This document shows, piece by piece, positions 11,730 through 23,037 of a stretch of DNA of 64,000 bases (the stretch's first letter is position 1; each line of letters begins with the position of its first letter). Made by a program: the position numbers and the translations under genes. The notes beneath the pieces were generated by a model, which had not been told where the DNA came from, searched no databases, and saw nothing but the letters and a program-made list of their open reading frames with translations. Source of the DNA: Ctena decussata (taxonomy: Eukaryota > Mollusca > Bivalvia > Lucinida > Lucinidae); contig OZ022508.1 of assembly GCA_963989385.1 (NCBI GenBank), positions 35,672,166-35,736,165 of the forward strand, written 5' to 3'.

Positions 11730-11995
11730 TTGATTTGATGCTTAACGTCCACGGTAAACAGCTATGGTCATGTTGGGACGGTCAGTTAACCTAACCACAC
11801 TATTCCTGGGCAGGCTTAGACCTCCTAAGCAGCTACCCAGTACCAAGTGCACATACTTCTGCCAGTAACTGACAACTGCCCTTCTTGAATCAGCGGAAGG
11901 AGAAACAAAAGTATGTGGCCAGATCAGGTTTCGAACCCAGGACCTCTGACTTATGAGTCAGGTGCCCTACCGAATGTGCTACACGGCCCGGCTAG
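11730..11995 (-). mobile_element. tRNA-derived SINE, copy 1
   Basis: Read on the minus strand: a tRNA-like head (GCCGGGCCGTGTAGCACATT, an A-box-like TAGC..GGTAG, TGACTCATAAGTCA anticodon arm, B-box GGGTTCGAA), then a body, then the tail ACGTTAAGCATCAAATCAAT with a TCAA repeat. Copies at 24754 and 26809. The tRNA part is diverged and is not a functional tRNA gene. Confidence 0.8.
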
Positions 11996-12385
11996 TACTT
12001 GTCAGAACACAAATGTATAAAATTTAGTACTCCTTTACTAAATTTTGGATGACGATATGTGTATGTAAGTTTTGGATGAGCCTACATATTGCAATTCACT
12101 TTCAATCTTATAAAGTTTCATTAACATACACACTGCAATTCACTGACAATCTAGTTTAATTGCCAACTGACATGCTCTAGAAAAGATGGGGTACTGGCAA
12201 TAATCCTGATGTATTTTTTTCTTATTTTTCCCCAAAAATGAATGTTGTGACCGCCTATTAGATCCATGGCAAGATTAACAAGAACTAACAACATATGATT
12301 TTATATCAAGAAACAACAGAAGATTTAAAAGAATTATAATCAATAACCCCATGTATTTAGAGTTATGTAGTCTTTCTTATCCAGG

Positions 12386-12526
12386 GTTTGAGGCTATAAA
12401 ACTTGAGAATAATCTCAAACTCAAAATAAAGCACATTGATTTGCTGCTTCTTAGCATATGCTCGGAAGCAGCCAGTCAGTGTGCTTTATTTGAGTTTGAG
12501 AATGAACTCAAGTTTCATAACCTCTG
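12386..12526. repeat. Foldback of about 45-bp arms
   Basis: GAGGCTATAAAACTTGAGAA / TTCAAGTTTCATAACCTC with inner CAAACTCAAAATAAAGCACA and TGTGCTTTATTTGAGTTTG. Confidence 0.7.
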
Positions 12527-12835
12527 GGCCAGTGCATGTATCAGAGCATTAGATTGCTCAAAATCTTGATTCAAATCAATCTGAATGTAATTAGAAGTGT
12601 ACTCAGTCATATGAAATGTAAAAAAAGAAACTAAGGATGAGTTTTATACAACAAGGAAACATTTAAAAGGAATGAATAAGAATACCCGTCAACAATTAAT
12701 TTCCCAGAAGGTAAAATTTGGGGAGTATTTAATAATCATTCTGTAATTAGGAATTCTTCTTGTGCTCCATAAAATATACATTGTAGCACAAAGAGTCGAT
12801 GACCTCAGCATTTCCTCAGCTGCTATCACTTTTTA

Positions 12836-12996
12836 TTAAGGTGACTGTGTACAATTTCAGGGAAAGAAACTCTGTTATTTTCATTTTTGTCTCCCTAGTC
12901 AATAAGGTCAACTCTTAAATGAAAGAATTTGCTCTTCCAAGTAAGTTGTCTCCCTTAAGCTTTTGGAAAATGGCAGAAAACAAACATACACCTTAA
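12836..12996. mobile_element. AAGGTGAATGGGTACA-family MITE, abutting a TTAA MITE
   Basis: TTAAGGTGACTGTGTACAAT, then TTTTTGTCTCCCTAGTC and an end ACACCTTAA that coincides with the TTAA at which the next element begins. Confidence 0.5.
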
Positions 12997-13186
12997 CCCA
13001 TTGCATTCTGGGTATTTTTGTCGTCTGCTGAAACTGTCGTCTGCATTAAAAATCAAGAATATTTTGACAAACTCTTGTAGAAATGATGCCTAGGCAGCAA
13101 ACAGTTTGAATCTCAGATCAGGCCCCACGTTTGTGGGGCCTGATCTGGATCCAAACTGTTTGCCCAGATACCCCTAAAGGAATGGG
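12997..13186. mobile_element. piggyBac-like MITE, copy 2
   Basis: TTAA|CCCATTGCATTCTGGG ... GGAATGGG|TTAA with the central GGCCCCACGTTTGTGGGGCC palindrome. Confidence 0.75.
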
Positions 13187-13190
13187 TTAA

Positions 13191-13897
13191 AATATGGCTT
13201 CTCACTGGATTTATCTTTAGAGACAATTCTTTTGAGACAATTCTAACGTGTTGCCACAATATGTGTTCTGTATGTAGAAAAAATAAAACATTAGAGAAAT
13301 ATAATCAAATACACCCCCTTCTGGAGTACTGTTTCCCACTATTAGCTGTAAAATTTTGTAGATTCTCAAATATAAAATTAGATCCTCAAACCCTGTACAG
13401 TAAATTAAATTTACAGATGGTGGACAATATGAGACATTACGAGAACATCAAACAATTTACAAAATACTGAAAAATTAACAGTCCTTTGCCACTGTAATGG
13501 CTCATATTGTGTAAGTTAAAATGTACATTTTTAAAGTTACATCAAAAAAAAGACACGCCATACAATATGTTCAAACAGGGAACACTGAGATTAGCTAACT
13601 TATACATACAGTACAAGTCTTGGTATTTAAGTTTTGCAGATATACATCTGAAGTTCACCAATTATTTTCCATAACTTTATTTTCATCATAATATTATAAA
13701 CAGGCTTCAAATTACTGTGAAAACAGATTATCAATCTGAACACCAAAGACTCTGATCAGATAGCTAATGCAGGCAAATCTGAGAGCGCACTGTTCACATC
13801 AGTTGTATGCCAAACTTTTCCTGTGGTGCACTTATTTCATCATACTGTCACATAAAACTAAAATCACAGTCTAATAAAATAGACAAACAAATCATAC
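13191..13897. other. AT-rich intergenic, nothing recognised
   Basis: Open frames are short and AT-biased, with no homology recognised. Confidence 0.45.
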
Positions 13898-13994
13898 TTA
13901 TTTGGATACAAGACAGGGTTTTTCCCTTCCAAAACAATCCCGCAAACCAAGGTCTGTGGAGGGAAAAACAGTTATATAACCAGATAGATATGGT
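13898..13994. mobile_element. TACCATATTTATTC-family fragment
   Basis: ACAAGACAGGGTTTTTCCCT..GGGAAAAACAG then ATATGGTA. Confidence 0.5.
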
Positions 13995-14095
13995 ACCTAT
14001 ACATATTATCAATATATACAAAACAATTCACAACAAAATACATAGTATAAAATATCATAATAATTTAAGTATATCATGATAGGTGAAAAAATATT

Positions 14096-14382
14096 TGAGC
14101 TGCAACACCACCAAACCAACAAAGTGGCATGTAGGCCCAGCTAAGACTCAGATCAGCCTGGGCATCCGCCGTCTGATCAGAGTCTTTGCTGTGCACTTAA
14201 AGGTAGCTAAGGGTCTAAGCTACCTCCATGTGACACCAAAAGACTCTAATCTGACTGGGCGGATCTTAGCTACCTTTAAGTGCACAGCAAAGACTCTAAT
14301 CTGACTGGGCGAATGCCCAGGCTGATCTGAGTCTTTGCTGGGCACATATGCCACTTTGTTGGTTTTGTTGTGTCGCGGCTCA
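14096..14382. mobile_element. Long-TIR foldback MITE, copy 4
   Basis: GAGCTGCAACACCACCAAAC to GTTGTGTCGCGGCTC. The longest copy (287 bp), because the inner AGTGCACAGCAAAGACTCTA segment is partly duplicated (about 14181-14300). Confidence 0.8.
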
Positions 14383-14526
14383 ATTTTGAACATGATTCCC
14401 TTTTGCTACATACCAGTTTTGTAGAATAACACAGCCCAAACACACAATACCATATACATTCAGCTATGAAACTGGACATTCATAAGTATCCCATGTAAGT
14501 AAATCAGTTGTGTGTAATAACATTGT

Positions 14527-14642
14527 TAGACAGGGTTTTTTTCCCAAACAATCTAAAAAATCTAGATCTGTCTTGTAAGACAGACCTGTATTTATTATTG
14601 TTTCAGAAAGGGGAAAATATTTATAACTGAGTAAATATTGTA
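14527..14642. mobile_element. TACCATATTTATTC-family fragment
   Basis: TTAGACAGGGTTTTTTTCCC with the hairpin CTAGATCTGTCTTGTAAGAC and a decayed right arm. Confidence 0.5.
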
Positions 14643-15072
14643 AAAGAAATATATAGTGCCACAATAAAACATTGGATATTTTAGGGTGTATCAGGCCAAA
14701 CATACACACAAAGCAAGAACTCTGTTGAGTGTGGTGTCTCGCCTTTCTGCGCACTGTCACAAATCAGAGCTAAACTTGAAAACTTGACAAAAGCCTAGGA
14801 CCCCCATCACAACAATGACATCAGAAAAGAAATACATGTCTCACCTCTGCTAGTCGCAGGTAAGACAAAAATCGAAACCTGACACGATCCCATTAAGAAA
14901 AATTGCAATAAGGCATACATAAATCCTTCTGTGCACATACAGTTTGGTCTATAAATGCACTATAATAACTGCCTTCAGAAAAGTTTCATCAGCATCCAGC
15001 TTGAATCTATCATTCAAAATTTTGTACATTGTATAAGCTAATATGAATAATTTTCATTCATTATTCAGAGCA
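14643..15072. repeat. Dispersed repeat piece in otherwise plain sequence
   Basis: GTGTCTCGCC..CACAAATCAGAGCTAAAC..TCTCACCTCTGCTAGTCGCA (about 14730-14865) recurs in looser form at 28196-28275 and 34330-34460. Its nature is unknown. Confidence 0.4.
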
Positions 15073-15270
15073 ATTAAGGTGAATGGGTACATTTTCAAGA
15101 GGAGCAACTCTGCCATTTTCATTTTTGCCTCCCTTCTTCACTGAGGTCTACTCTTAAAGAAAAGTATTTGAGCAAATTCTTTCCACTAAGAGAAGACCCT
15201 TCTTTTGAAGAATTTTTTACCCAGGCAAGCAATCAGAAAGTCACAAAAGTTATTTTCGTTCACCTTGATA
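15073..15270. mobile_element. Foldback MITE, AAGGTGAATGGGTACA family
   Basis: TTAAGGTGAATGGGTACATT, TTTTTGCCTCCCTT, and the hairpin GTCTACTCTTAAAG / CTAAGAGAAGACCC. The right end is TTCACCTTG. Confidence 0.65.
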
Positions 15271-15652
15271 AGTTGGTTTTCCTGATTTAACTTAAAATTT
15301 GAGTATTTAAGGAGTACAAATACACACTGAAGAGAAGCAGTTCTGGATTTTCATTTCTGCTGACCTTCCCAGTGGGAGTAAACTCATATTCTATCCTTTA
15401 CACGGTGCATAACCATATCGGACGCTATCTGTGAAAATCTGCGTTACTTGACTCTATCTGTGAGTGCTACGGACTCTATTTGTTACTTGCCATGGACACT
15501 TCGGCGATTCAGTCGAAGAAAAAGGGACAAAACGTGTAAGTACTGGGTTTCATGGTTTCCACGGAACACATACCTTATCTTTCCTAATATTTCCGTCGAT
15601 ATTATTCAGCTAGCGATGTTCAGTGCTTGTCATCAGTGAAATCAAATGCAGC

Positions 15653-16094
15653 GTGATAGTGCAGGAGCATACATGGCCCATGAAAACAAGGAAAAACTCA
15701 GTGTTCTTATTTGCAGGTAATGAATTTTGTCCTTAATTTACGAAGATAATCATGTTCTTGATAATTTACACATGTTGTTAGGTGCATAAATAAAATCTTT
15801 ACGTTAATATCAATGTTTAAAGGACACCACCCATTATTTTCAATGTTCCGGATTCTATTTGTGTCTCCAAAATAATGTAATTTTATGCCAATGGACAGAT
15901 GTTGTCCTCAAGGCAACGGACTATACTTGTGAGCAGCGGACCTTACTTGTGATGTTTGTTTTCTTTTTTTTCAGCCAAAAACGTCGTAAAAGATCAAACT
16001 TGTGGTTGCATCCGCCAAAACGGCGATGGCTAAGTCCCGAATTTGAAAAAAGTCCTGCGGCGCACGCTCAATTAGTGTCCACAGTAGATTGCTA
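15653..16094 (+). pseudogene. Possible exons of the transposon's own gene
   Basis: An ATG-led stretch MQRDSAGAYMAHENKEKLSV ends in TTTGCAG before GTAATG (15718). After a long poly-T tract and CAG acceptor (15973) a basic exon follows in compatible frame: QKRRKRSNLWLHPPKRRW, ending in a stop at 16094. A similar basic KR-rich start with an LWLHP segment is seen in some DNA-transposon proteins, but I cannot assign the family. The rest of the gene would have been displaced or lost by the LINE insertion. Confidence 0.3.
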
Positions 16095-16267
16095 AAATGA
16101 GGCCATGTCATCCACAATGGTTCACTCAAAAGATGTAAAGGAAGTTGATAGTGCTCTCTCCATTTATGGGTTTCTTTGACCTAATATCATGCATATAGTT
16201 ACACCAATCTATAGATGTTGTTAATAATAAACCGCAACTCTAGGTGTCCACCACCGTTTGTACTTAT

Positions 16268-17530
16268 AACTATTCTATTCATTCTATTCTATCCCATAAC
16301 CTTACTAGGTCGTTGATGCGCCACAGATGACTTCGAAACAATCCCTTTCCACCTTGTCCTGTCTTCAGTTGCCCTAGCCGAGCTGGCAAAACCCATTCCT
16401 GTCCACTCCTTGATATTGTCTTCCCACCTCCTCCTTCTTCCACCCCCTCCCTCCTCCCCTTTCACTGTGCCCTGAAAAATTATCTTTGCTAAACCAAGAG
16501 ACATTGAGACGTGGCCAAACCACCCCAGCCCCCGCCTCCCGACCAGCGTCAGGAGCCCATCATATTCTCCAATGGCTGCTTGGAACTACCTGCGAACCTC
16601 CTCATTGGTTATATGGTCCTTGTACGAAATGTTCAGTAACCTTGGGTAGCGTCTCATTTCAAAGGCCTGCGTTCTTTTATCTAACTCTGCTGTCAAGGCC
16701 CATGATTCACAGGCATACAGAAATATGCGAATGACAAGGGAGCGCACAAGTCTCACCCTTGATCCAAGAGACATGCCGCCATCTCCAAATTGGTTTCAGC
16801 TTGGTAAGAGCTGAACTGGCTTGTGCAATCCTTGAGAGAACCTCCTGTTTTGAGCCATCATCTGAGACAACTGACCCAAGGCATTTGAAGCTGCTTACAG
16901 TATCCAGCTTCTGCCCTTTTACCATGATCTCCCTCTGGATATGATCTGTGCTGTTCGTCATCAGTTTGGTCCTCTCAGCACTGATCTCCATCTTACACCT
17001 TGTGCAGGTTTGGTGGAGACTTTCAACTAGAGCCTCTAGTTCCTGCTCTTCTTCACCTAGAGCGTCTATGTCATCGGCAAACCGCAGACTGGCAATGTCT
17101 CTGCTGCCCATGCCCCCCCCCCCCCCACATTCTTCCAGAGTATCAGACATGATCCGTTCGAGAAAAATGTTGAAGAGGGTGGGTGACAGAAGACATCCTT
17201 GTCTTACTCCAACTGTTGTTCTGAACGATTCTCCTTGGCTGCCATTGATCAGGACTGCACTTGTAGCCTTGTCGTACAGCTCCTAAATGGTGCGAACTAG
17301 ACCTGCACCGACATTGCACCTCCGCATGGTGGCCCATAAGGCTGCATGCCATACCCTGTCATAGGCTTTTTTGACATCAATGAAGACACGGCATAGATTC
17401 TGCTGATGTTGGAGATACTTTTCACACAGGACTCTAAGGCTGAAGATCCGTTCTGTGGTGCTCCTTCCCGCTCGGAATCCAGCCTGTTCCTCAGCGATTA
17501 TCTCTTTGGCTTGTGGTTTAAATTTAAAGA
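16268..17530 (-). pseudogene. RTE-type LINE reverse transcriptase, 5'-truncated and decayed
   Basis: Read on the minus strand in pieces: EQAGFRAGRSTTERIFSLRV, FIDVKKAYDRVWH, RQGCLLSPTLFNIFLERIM, the catalytic LRFADDIDALGEEEQEL, MEISAERTKLMTN, FKCLGSVVSDDGSKQE, YACESWALTAEL and a C-terminal RRRRWEDNIKEWTG. This is the order seen in RTE-clade endonuclease-reverse transcriptases. It is broken by a TAG after MRRCNVGAGLVRTI, by several frame changes, and by a run of 15 G inside the finger region (17108-17122). The 3' end is an AATAG-type short tandem repeat (16270-16288). It lies wholly inside the TIR element 15401-18383. Confidence 0.85.
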
Positions 17531-18389
17531 GTAACTACACTTCAGGAACTGACTGAATCAGATCCCAAATCCTATCCCCAACATCAAATTAAGCCTGTCC
17601 AAGATGGCTTACAGCATGATTTAACTGCAACTGCAAAAAATATGTATGCCCGCGTATTGAAACGTTGATTCATTTCTTTGGCCTTGAGGTGACCAAAACC
17701 CTCTGAAAAGTTTAAAAATGTGTGCAAGAAGAGGAATCAATCAATGATGAACGATATCTAAATAGAAATCTGCCTCGTGTTGATACCATTTTCGGATCAC
17801 TAGACAAATGTAGGCCCATGCTTCTGAAGCACAGATAGTTTCCGATGATATTGGTAGATAGAGTCCTGTGTGAAGCACGATTAGCCGCTGATAGAGTCTT
17901 GTGCCAGGCGCATATAGCATCCGGTGCCACTGTAAAAGGTAAAAAAGTCTGATTTTCTTCAAAAAGGAGATATTCTTTCAACTCAGAGCCTTACAAAATT
18001 TTAAATTCATTCATTAGGGTCAAACTTATCAAACCGATCTGTTTTCTTTCCATTGCGTTTGCAACTGATCCGCGTTCAAAGTGGACACACTCTTCAAAAT
18101 TGTCAAATCTTGACCTTCATTCCAGCTTGTAGACTCAAAAGTAAATACAAATTAGGCATAACAGCAAAAGATACTGGAAGACACAGATGTCTGATGTTCC
18201 GTGCACCTTATGCCCCATAAGAAAATGTGTTGTTTACAATTATATTAGAGTTTATTAACACCCACCCTTACCTCGTTTTCCATTTTGGGACATATAGAAT
18301 CCTAAACTAACGCAAATAGACTCCGAAATACACAGATAGAATCCAGTTTTCACAGATAGCGTCCGATATGGTTATGCACCGTGCTTTGA

Positions 18390-20010
18390 GAGATGACTCC
18401 TACTGAGAAAGGAGACATAAATGAAAATGGCAGAGATGCGCTTAACCCTTCCCAAAAGTGGAACCCTTTCATCTTGGAAAATTCTTTCTTTCCTATATTT
18501 TACATACATATGCAAACAAATGATATCGCTTGTGTAATGAATCTGTCAAACATGATATGCACTAATGAAATACCGTGAAGCATGACATATGCCACCATAT
18601 GATATCACATGCTATTAAAATGAAATACTGTCATGATACAGTGGCTGATAATCCATACAAATGATATCACATGATTGTGTAATGAAAATCTGTCCAACAT
18701 GATTTGCACTAAAGAAATAGTGTGAAGCATGATATACACAAGCATAAGATATCACATGCTATTCAAGTGAAATACTGTCACATGCTATTAAAGTGAAATA
18801 CTGTCATGATACAGTAGCCGACATATGAAAATCATGTGTTCACTGAAATTCTGTCAAACATGACACAAGCCTATATGTGATATCATGAGTGCTGATGAAA
18901 CACTGTAATGCATGATACATGTTTAAATTGATATAATTGTGACGAGAGACATGAGAAGCATGTGCTAATGAAATAGTTTAGAGGATGACATTCAATGACA
19001 TATAACATCTGCTATGCTATCAAACATAATATAAGCTGATATATGACATCACAATTATGTGCTAAATAAAATAGTTTCAATGATGCTTTACGCTGACAAA
19101 CAATGATGTGTTCAATATAATACTATCAAATGTGATTTAAGCTGACATATGAAATCATGTGCTGATGAAATACTTTCAAGCATAATATACATGTACACAC
19201 AGTATGAGATCACATGTGCAAATGAAATACTGTCCAGCATGATATGAGCTGACAAATAATTTGCTCATAAAAATTGCCAAGCATAATACACTGCTCAAAT
19301 TATTTAAAGGAGCACCTAATATTTTTCCATAGATGACAGTGCAATGCATCTTCACTTCGATATCATTTACTTTCAATCACCAAAGACACAAAATTACCAT
19401 TTATTTTGCCAATTTTCAAAGAAGGTCAATGTTACTGATAGCACAAGTTTTGATTCAATATTTGTCCTGCCCATGTCAATGGAGAAATTTTTGTAGAATT
19501 GGAATTTTGGTAAAAATTTGTAAATTTTCAGAACAGGTGAAAAGTCTGTAAATTTCAACCAAAATCAAAGCGTTCATTTTATCTATGAACCTAGATGTCT
19601 TAAAAGGTGGCCCGTTTGAAAGAGACCCTTTGAAATGAAGCGCATGGGAGTTTATACACTTCCATCAAAATGCCTCAATTTCAGAAATTTCGAAAATTGC
19701 AAAATTTGTTCCATGGAAATGAGCAGAACATTATTTGTATTGAAATTCTTGTTGTCTCAAACTTCAATCCTTCTTCAAAATGCTGCAAAAGGATAGGAAT
19801 TCTTGCTTATTGGCTGTCGGATTTATGAGCAATTGAACTGGGTATGTGTTGTAGTAATGTCAATGGGAAAATAGCTGCTGCTCCTTTAAATATTTTGAGC
19901 AGTGTATAATCTAGCATACCATATAGTGCTCTAATGAAAAACTGTCAAGCATGAAGAAATGATGCATTGTTGGGAAGCAAATGGCTCATATCATTATGTT
20001 GGATTGTGTC
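18390..20010. repeat. Degenerate tandem repeat of about 60-70 bp units
   Basis: Variations on CATGATATCACATGCTAATG and AAATACTGTCAAGCATGATA recur through 18500-19280 and resume at 19910-19960 after a TIR element inserted in the array (19289-19904). Non-coding. Confidence 0.6.
19289..19904. mobile_element. TA-flanked TIR element, 616 bp
   Basis: TA|CACTGCTCAAATTATTTAAA ... TTTAAATATTTTGAGCAGTG|TA. TA duplication and CACTGCTCAAA ends suggest a Tc1/mariner-type non-autonomous element. No transposase is recognised. It splits the tandem array. Confidence 0.7.
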
Positions 20011-20190
20011 CGTCACTTAGAAATGAGATTAACGATAATCCTCAAATAGTATAAAAGCAGTACTGTAAACATCAGCAACAGTAAATACTCAGCTAATTAT
20101 GCTCATCAGAGATGTAATATATCTGATTAGACTGCACAGATATGCATGCTGTCTGCAATATGTTATAGTGTCTCATGAAATTAGCACTCA

Positions 20191-20400
20191 GGGCCTATTT
20201 CTTCAAAGCATTGTTAGACTAACGAGCTTGTTAAGAGGTTGACTCAATGTTTTGACTTTATAATCAAATACACTGATATTTTTGTTGAAATACTGTGAGA
20301 AACTTTTGCAATGCAAAAGCTTCTCACATTTTTTCAACAAAAAAATGTTGGAGTGTTTGAGATATTAACATTTGAAATTTTAACGTTTTGTTAATTAATG
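20191..20400. mobile_element. Foldback MITE with perfect inner hairpin
   Basis: GGGCCTATTTCTTCAAAGCA at the left. The inner arms TTTTGTTGAAATACTGTGAG and CTTCTCACATTTTTTCAACA pair. A better copy is at 29010-29236. Confidence 0.6.
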
Positions 20401-20449
20401 ACGTCGTATTTTTTTAACATCTCCGACCAGATCGTCAGAAATAAAAACA

Positions 20450-20620
20450 GTTGAATTGTAAACAACATAGATGAGGCTGTTCATAATGAGCCATCTCATC
20501 AGGATCTACATTGTCTGCCCTCACGTCTTTACTTTATTAACATGATACAGCTTGGACTAACATTTTTTGAAATTTTGCAGATGAAAATTTTGTTGTCCGC
20601 TTTTTTGGCAATTTATAGGT
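20450..20620. repeat. Second piggyBac-like MITE family, fragment
   Basis: GATGAGGCTGTTCATAATGA, GATCTACATTGTCTGCC and AATTTTGCAGATGAAAATTT match the intact element at 39549-39750. Confidence 0.45.
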
Positions 20621-21480
20621 TAAGAAGACTAAGACCAGTTGAAAGTAGTTTTCATTAACTGACTTTCAATTCAGTTTAATCCCACTTCCAATTTACCTTT
20701 TGGTATTTTATCTCATGAAAATAAGACCAATACTGATGAAAAGTAGTTCCTGTGAACTCACTTTTTATTCAGTATAACCCCAAACTTAATACCGTATACA
20801 ATATAATTTTCGCGGTGTTCCATTTTTCGCAGTATTTTGCGGTCACTGAGAAACCGCGAATATTAAAATCACATATTAATTTCCTGTTTTTTACAAAGTA
20901 TCTTCTGTGGACACAGTGTTCATATATCTGGTTTCTGTTTGCTTCGGTAATTGCTGGTACTTTTCAATGGAGACACTTTGTTCACTAACCTGCGGCAGCC
21001 CTGCCGCAGGTTAGTGAACAAACTGGTTCAAGTGAAAAAGAAGTAGTTTTGCTTTTCACGCATGTTGCTAACCGGGAAAATTAAAAATCGCGAAAATTAA
21101 TGTTTATGATTTTGAACCTTAACCGCCAAAATTTGATCACGCGAAAATTACCTTGTATACGGTATGGCACTTGGTGTCTTATCTGAAGAAAGTAAGATCA
21201 ATACTGATGAAAAGTAGTTCCCAGATAAATACTGACAAAAAGTAGTTCCCAAGAACTCACTTTTATTTCAGTATAAGCCCATATTCAATACGCCATATGG
21301 TATTTTATCTGAAGAAAAAACATCAATGCTGACAAAAGCAGTTCCCATAAACTCATTTTTAATTCAGTGAAACCTCAAATTCACACATGCCATCGAGAAA
21401 TTGATACCAATACAAACTGAAAGTAGTTTCCATAAACTGACTTTCAATTAAGTATAACCCCAAATTCTTTTACCAACATT
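20621..21480. repeat. Tandem repeat, AAAAGTAGTTCCC / TCAGTATAACCCCAA units
   Basis: Units of roughly 100-130 bp (GACCAATACTGATGAAAAGT .. CTCACTTTTTATTCAGTATA). Interrupted by the TIR element 20792-21162. Confidence 0.6.
20792..21162. mobile_element. TA-flanked TIR element with 22-bp perfect central hairpin
   Basis: TA|CCGTATACAATATAATTTTC ... AAAATTACCTTGTATACGG|TA. The centre is a perfect hairpin, 22-bp arms (20977-20998 and 21001-21022, starting TTTGTTCACTAACCTGCGGC) with a 2-nt loop. 371 bp. Confidence 0.72.
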
Positions 21481-21599
21481 GTAAAACCCTTTTATCTTGG
21501 AAGACCAAACCAAAAACACTTAGCAAACTCTTAGCAAACAAAGCAAATCCAAATGAGATGGCTCAGACAGCTAAAAAACAGTGAGACAAGGGGTAATGG

Positions 21600-22090
21600 A
21601 CATGAAAATCTTGTATAACTCTACATTGGGATATTCTTATCCCACGTGTGAGACAGTAAAATCTGACAGACTCTTGTTGTCATATGTCTTACTCCATATG
21701 ACCTTGACCTATGAATGGCAGAGACAGAGCGCGAAAAAGTAAAATCCCTGATAAGAATAGAAAAAGATTGTCTTCTAGTTTGCATATGACTTGTCCTGGA
21801 ATCTATACTCCCCATGACCTTGACATAAGAGTGGCAAAGACACAATTTGGAACAGTAAAATCTAAGACTATACAGAGATCACCTTGTTATGTGCTTATTT
21901 GACCTAGGAATGACAGAAACAGAGTTTGAGACAGTAAAACTCAGACAGAACTATAAAGAGATTGTCTTTTTGTATGCATTTGTCTTGCCTCATGAGTTAT
22001 ACTCCATAATTATAAAGCATGGCCTAAGAACAGCAGAAACTGAGTGTGAGACAGTAAAATCTCAAGCATGACTACAAAGAGATTTTCTTG
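21600..22090. repeat. Degenerate tandem repeat with TGACCTTGAC motifs
   Basis: GACAGTAAAATCT..CATATG..CCATATGACCTTGACCTA..GGCAGAGACAGAG recurs about every 130 bp with strong decay. Confidence 0.5.
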
Positions 22091-22623
22091 TTTTATGCAT
22101 ATATCTCATGGAGAGAACTGTACAGGAAACAACACTGAGTATTCCTTATCTCTCCTACACTTATTTATTGAAATATACTTCAAATGACCTAGAACTTTCC
22201 CTGTCTACTTCTTGTAGACAACATCAAATGACCCTGAACTATGAGTAGCCTCTGTGGAGAGATCTACATCAATGACATTCACTTCTTTTTACCGTCATTA
22301 AGAGCAAAAGAAAAGACTTCAACCTCTGAATATCTCATTCTATCAAGCCTACAACAATGGTTGTTACTTTTTTTATACTAGTATGCATATTAATGCCATA
22401 TTAACACCCATAATTCTCTCTTGAATAAACTATGGGTGAAAATAAAATAATTTTCAGTCTTCTACTCTAAAATGATCTTAACTGAACTAAACAAACAAAT
22501 AAAATACAAACTTAAAACTACATGTAAAAGTTAATCATAACTAGACTGTGTCTTCTCAAATAATATCCTAATAATCACAAGAAAATATGGCAGTTCTACG
22601 CTTTAACTCTTATAAAACTAAAT
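22091..22623. other. Intergenic downstream of the ZIP gene, nothing recognised
   Basis: AT-rich, no ORF of note. Confidence 0.45.
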
Positions 22624-22861
22624 TGAGCTATGACACAACTAAACCAACAAAGTGGGATGTGCACCCAGCCAATACTCAGATCAGTTTGGGCAGCTACCCA
22701 GTCTGATCAGAGTCTTTGCAGTGCACTTCAAAGGTAGCTAAAGCTCTAAGCCAGCCACCTACGGATATTGAAGACTGATCAGACTGGGCTGATGCCCAGG
22801 CTGATCCGAGTCTTCACTGGTCGCACATGCCACTTTGTTGGTTTTATCATGTCGCCGCTCG
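22624..22861. mobile_element. Long-TIR foldback MITE, copy 5, at the ZIP 3' end
   Basis: GAGCTATGACACAACTAAAC to TTTATCATGTCGCCGCTC. It begins 23 bp past the ZIP stop codon, so it probably lies in the 3'UTR. Confidence 0.8.
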
Positions 22862-22884
22862 AATACACTATGATCTACCCATTA

Positions 22885-23037
22885 TTATTCAAAGTTTATA
22901 TTGCCTCCATACACTGCCATCAGCAGCATGATGCCAAACCCTGTTAGAAGCCCAAGATTTTGGATAAAATAAATAAACTTTTCCCCAATAGCTTTTCTGT
23001 TTTCCTCTGACTCTGCGCAACTGTTCATCTCAGGCAT
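22885..23037 (-). CDS. SLC39A8/14-like: ZIP transporter last coding exon (TM8, stop)
   Basis: Residues 479-528 then TAA at 22887-22885. MPEMN continues the previous exon (...SLVDM|MPEMN), as in ZIP8/14, which have a PEMN here. A final hydrophobic helix ([20 protein letters not shown]) and the tail GGNINFE close the protein. A foldback MITE (22624-22861) starts only 23 bp past the stop, so the 3'UTR must run through it or be very short. I could not assign a poly(A) site. Confidence 0.93.
   Translation of the reverse strand: MPEMNSCAESEENRKAIGEKFIYFIQNLGLLTGFGIMLLMAVYGGNINFE

Larger units (their letters stand above)
15401..18383. mobile_element. TIR DNA transposon, about 3 kb, with nested LINE
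   Basis: The ends are perfect inverted repeats of 37 bp (15401-15437 and 18347-18383) beginning CACGGTGCATAACCATATCG. Inside each end are several copies of a TCTAT(C/T)TGTG-like motif next to GGACTCTATTTG, possible subterminal transposase sites. Removing the LINE (16268-17530) leaves about 1.7 kb. The superfamily is not identified; flanks CTTTA/CTTTG hint at a short target duplication but do not prove it. Confidence 0.75.

Noticed and set aside
16948..17286. 112-codon plus-strand ORF with a poly-Pro run
   Set aside because: It is the antisense of the LINE reverse transcriptase; the Pro run is the C homopolymer.
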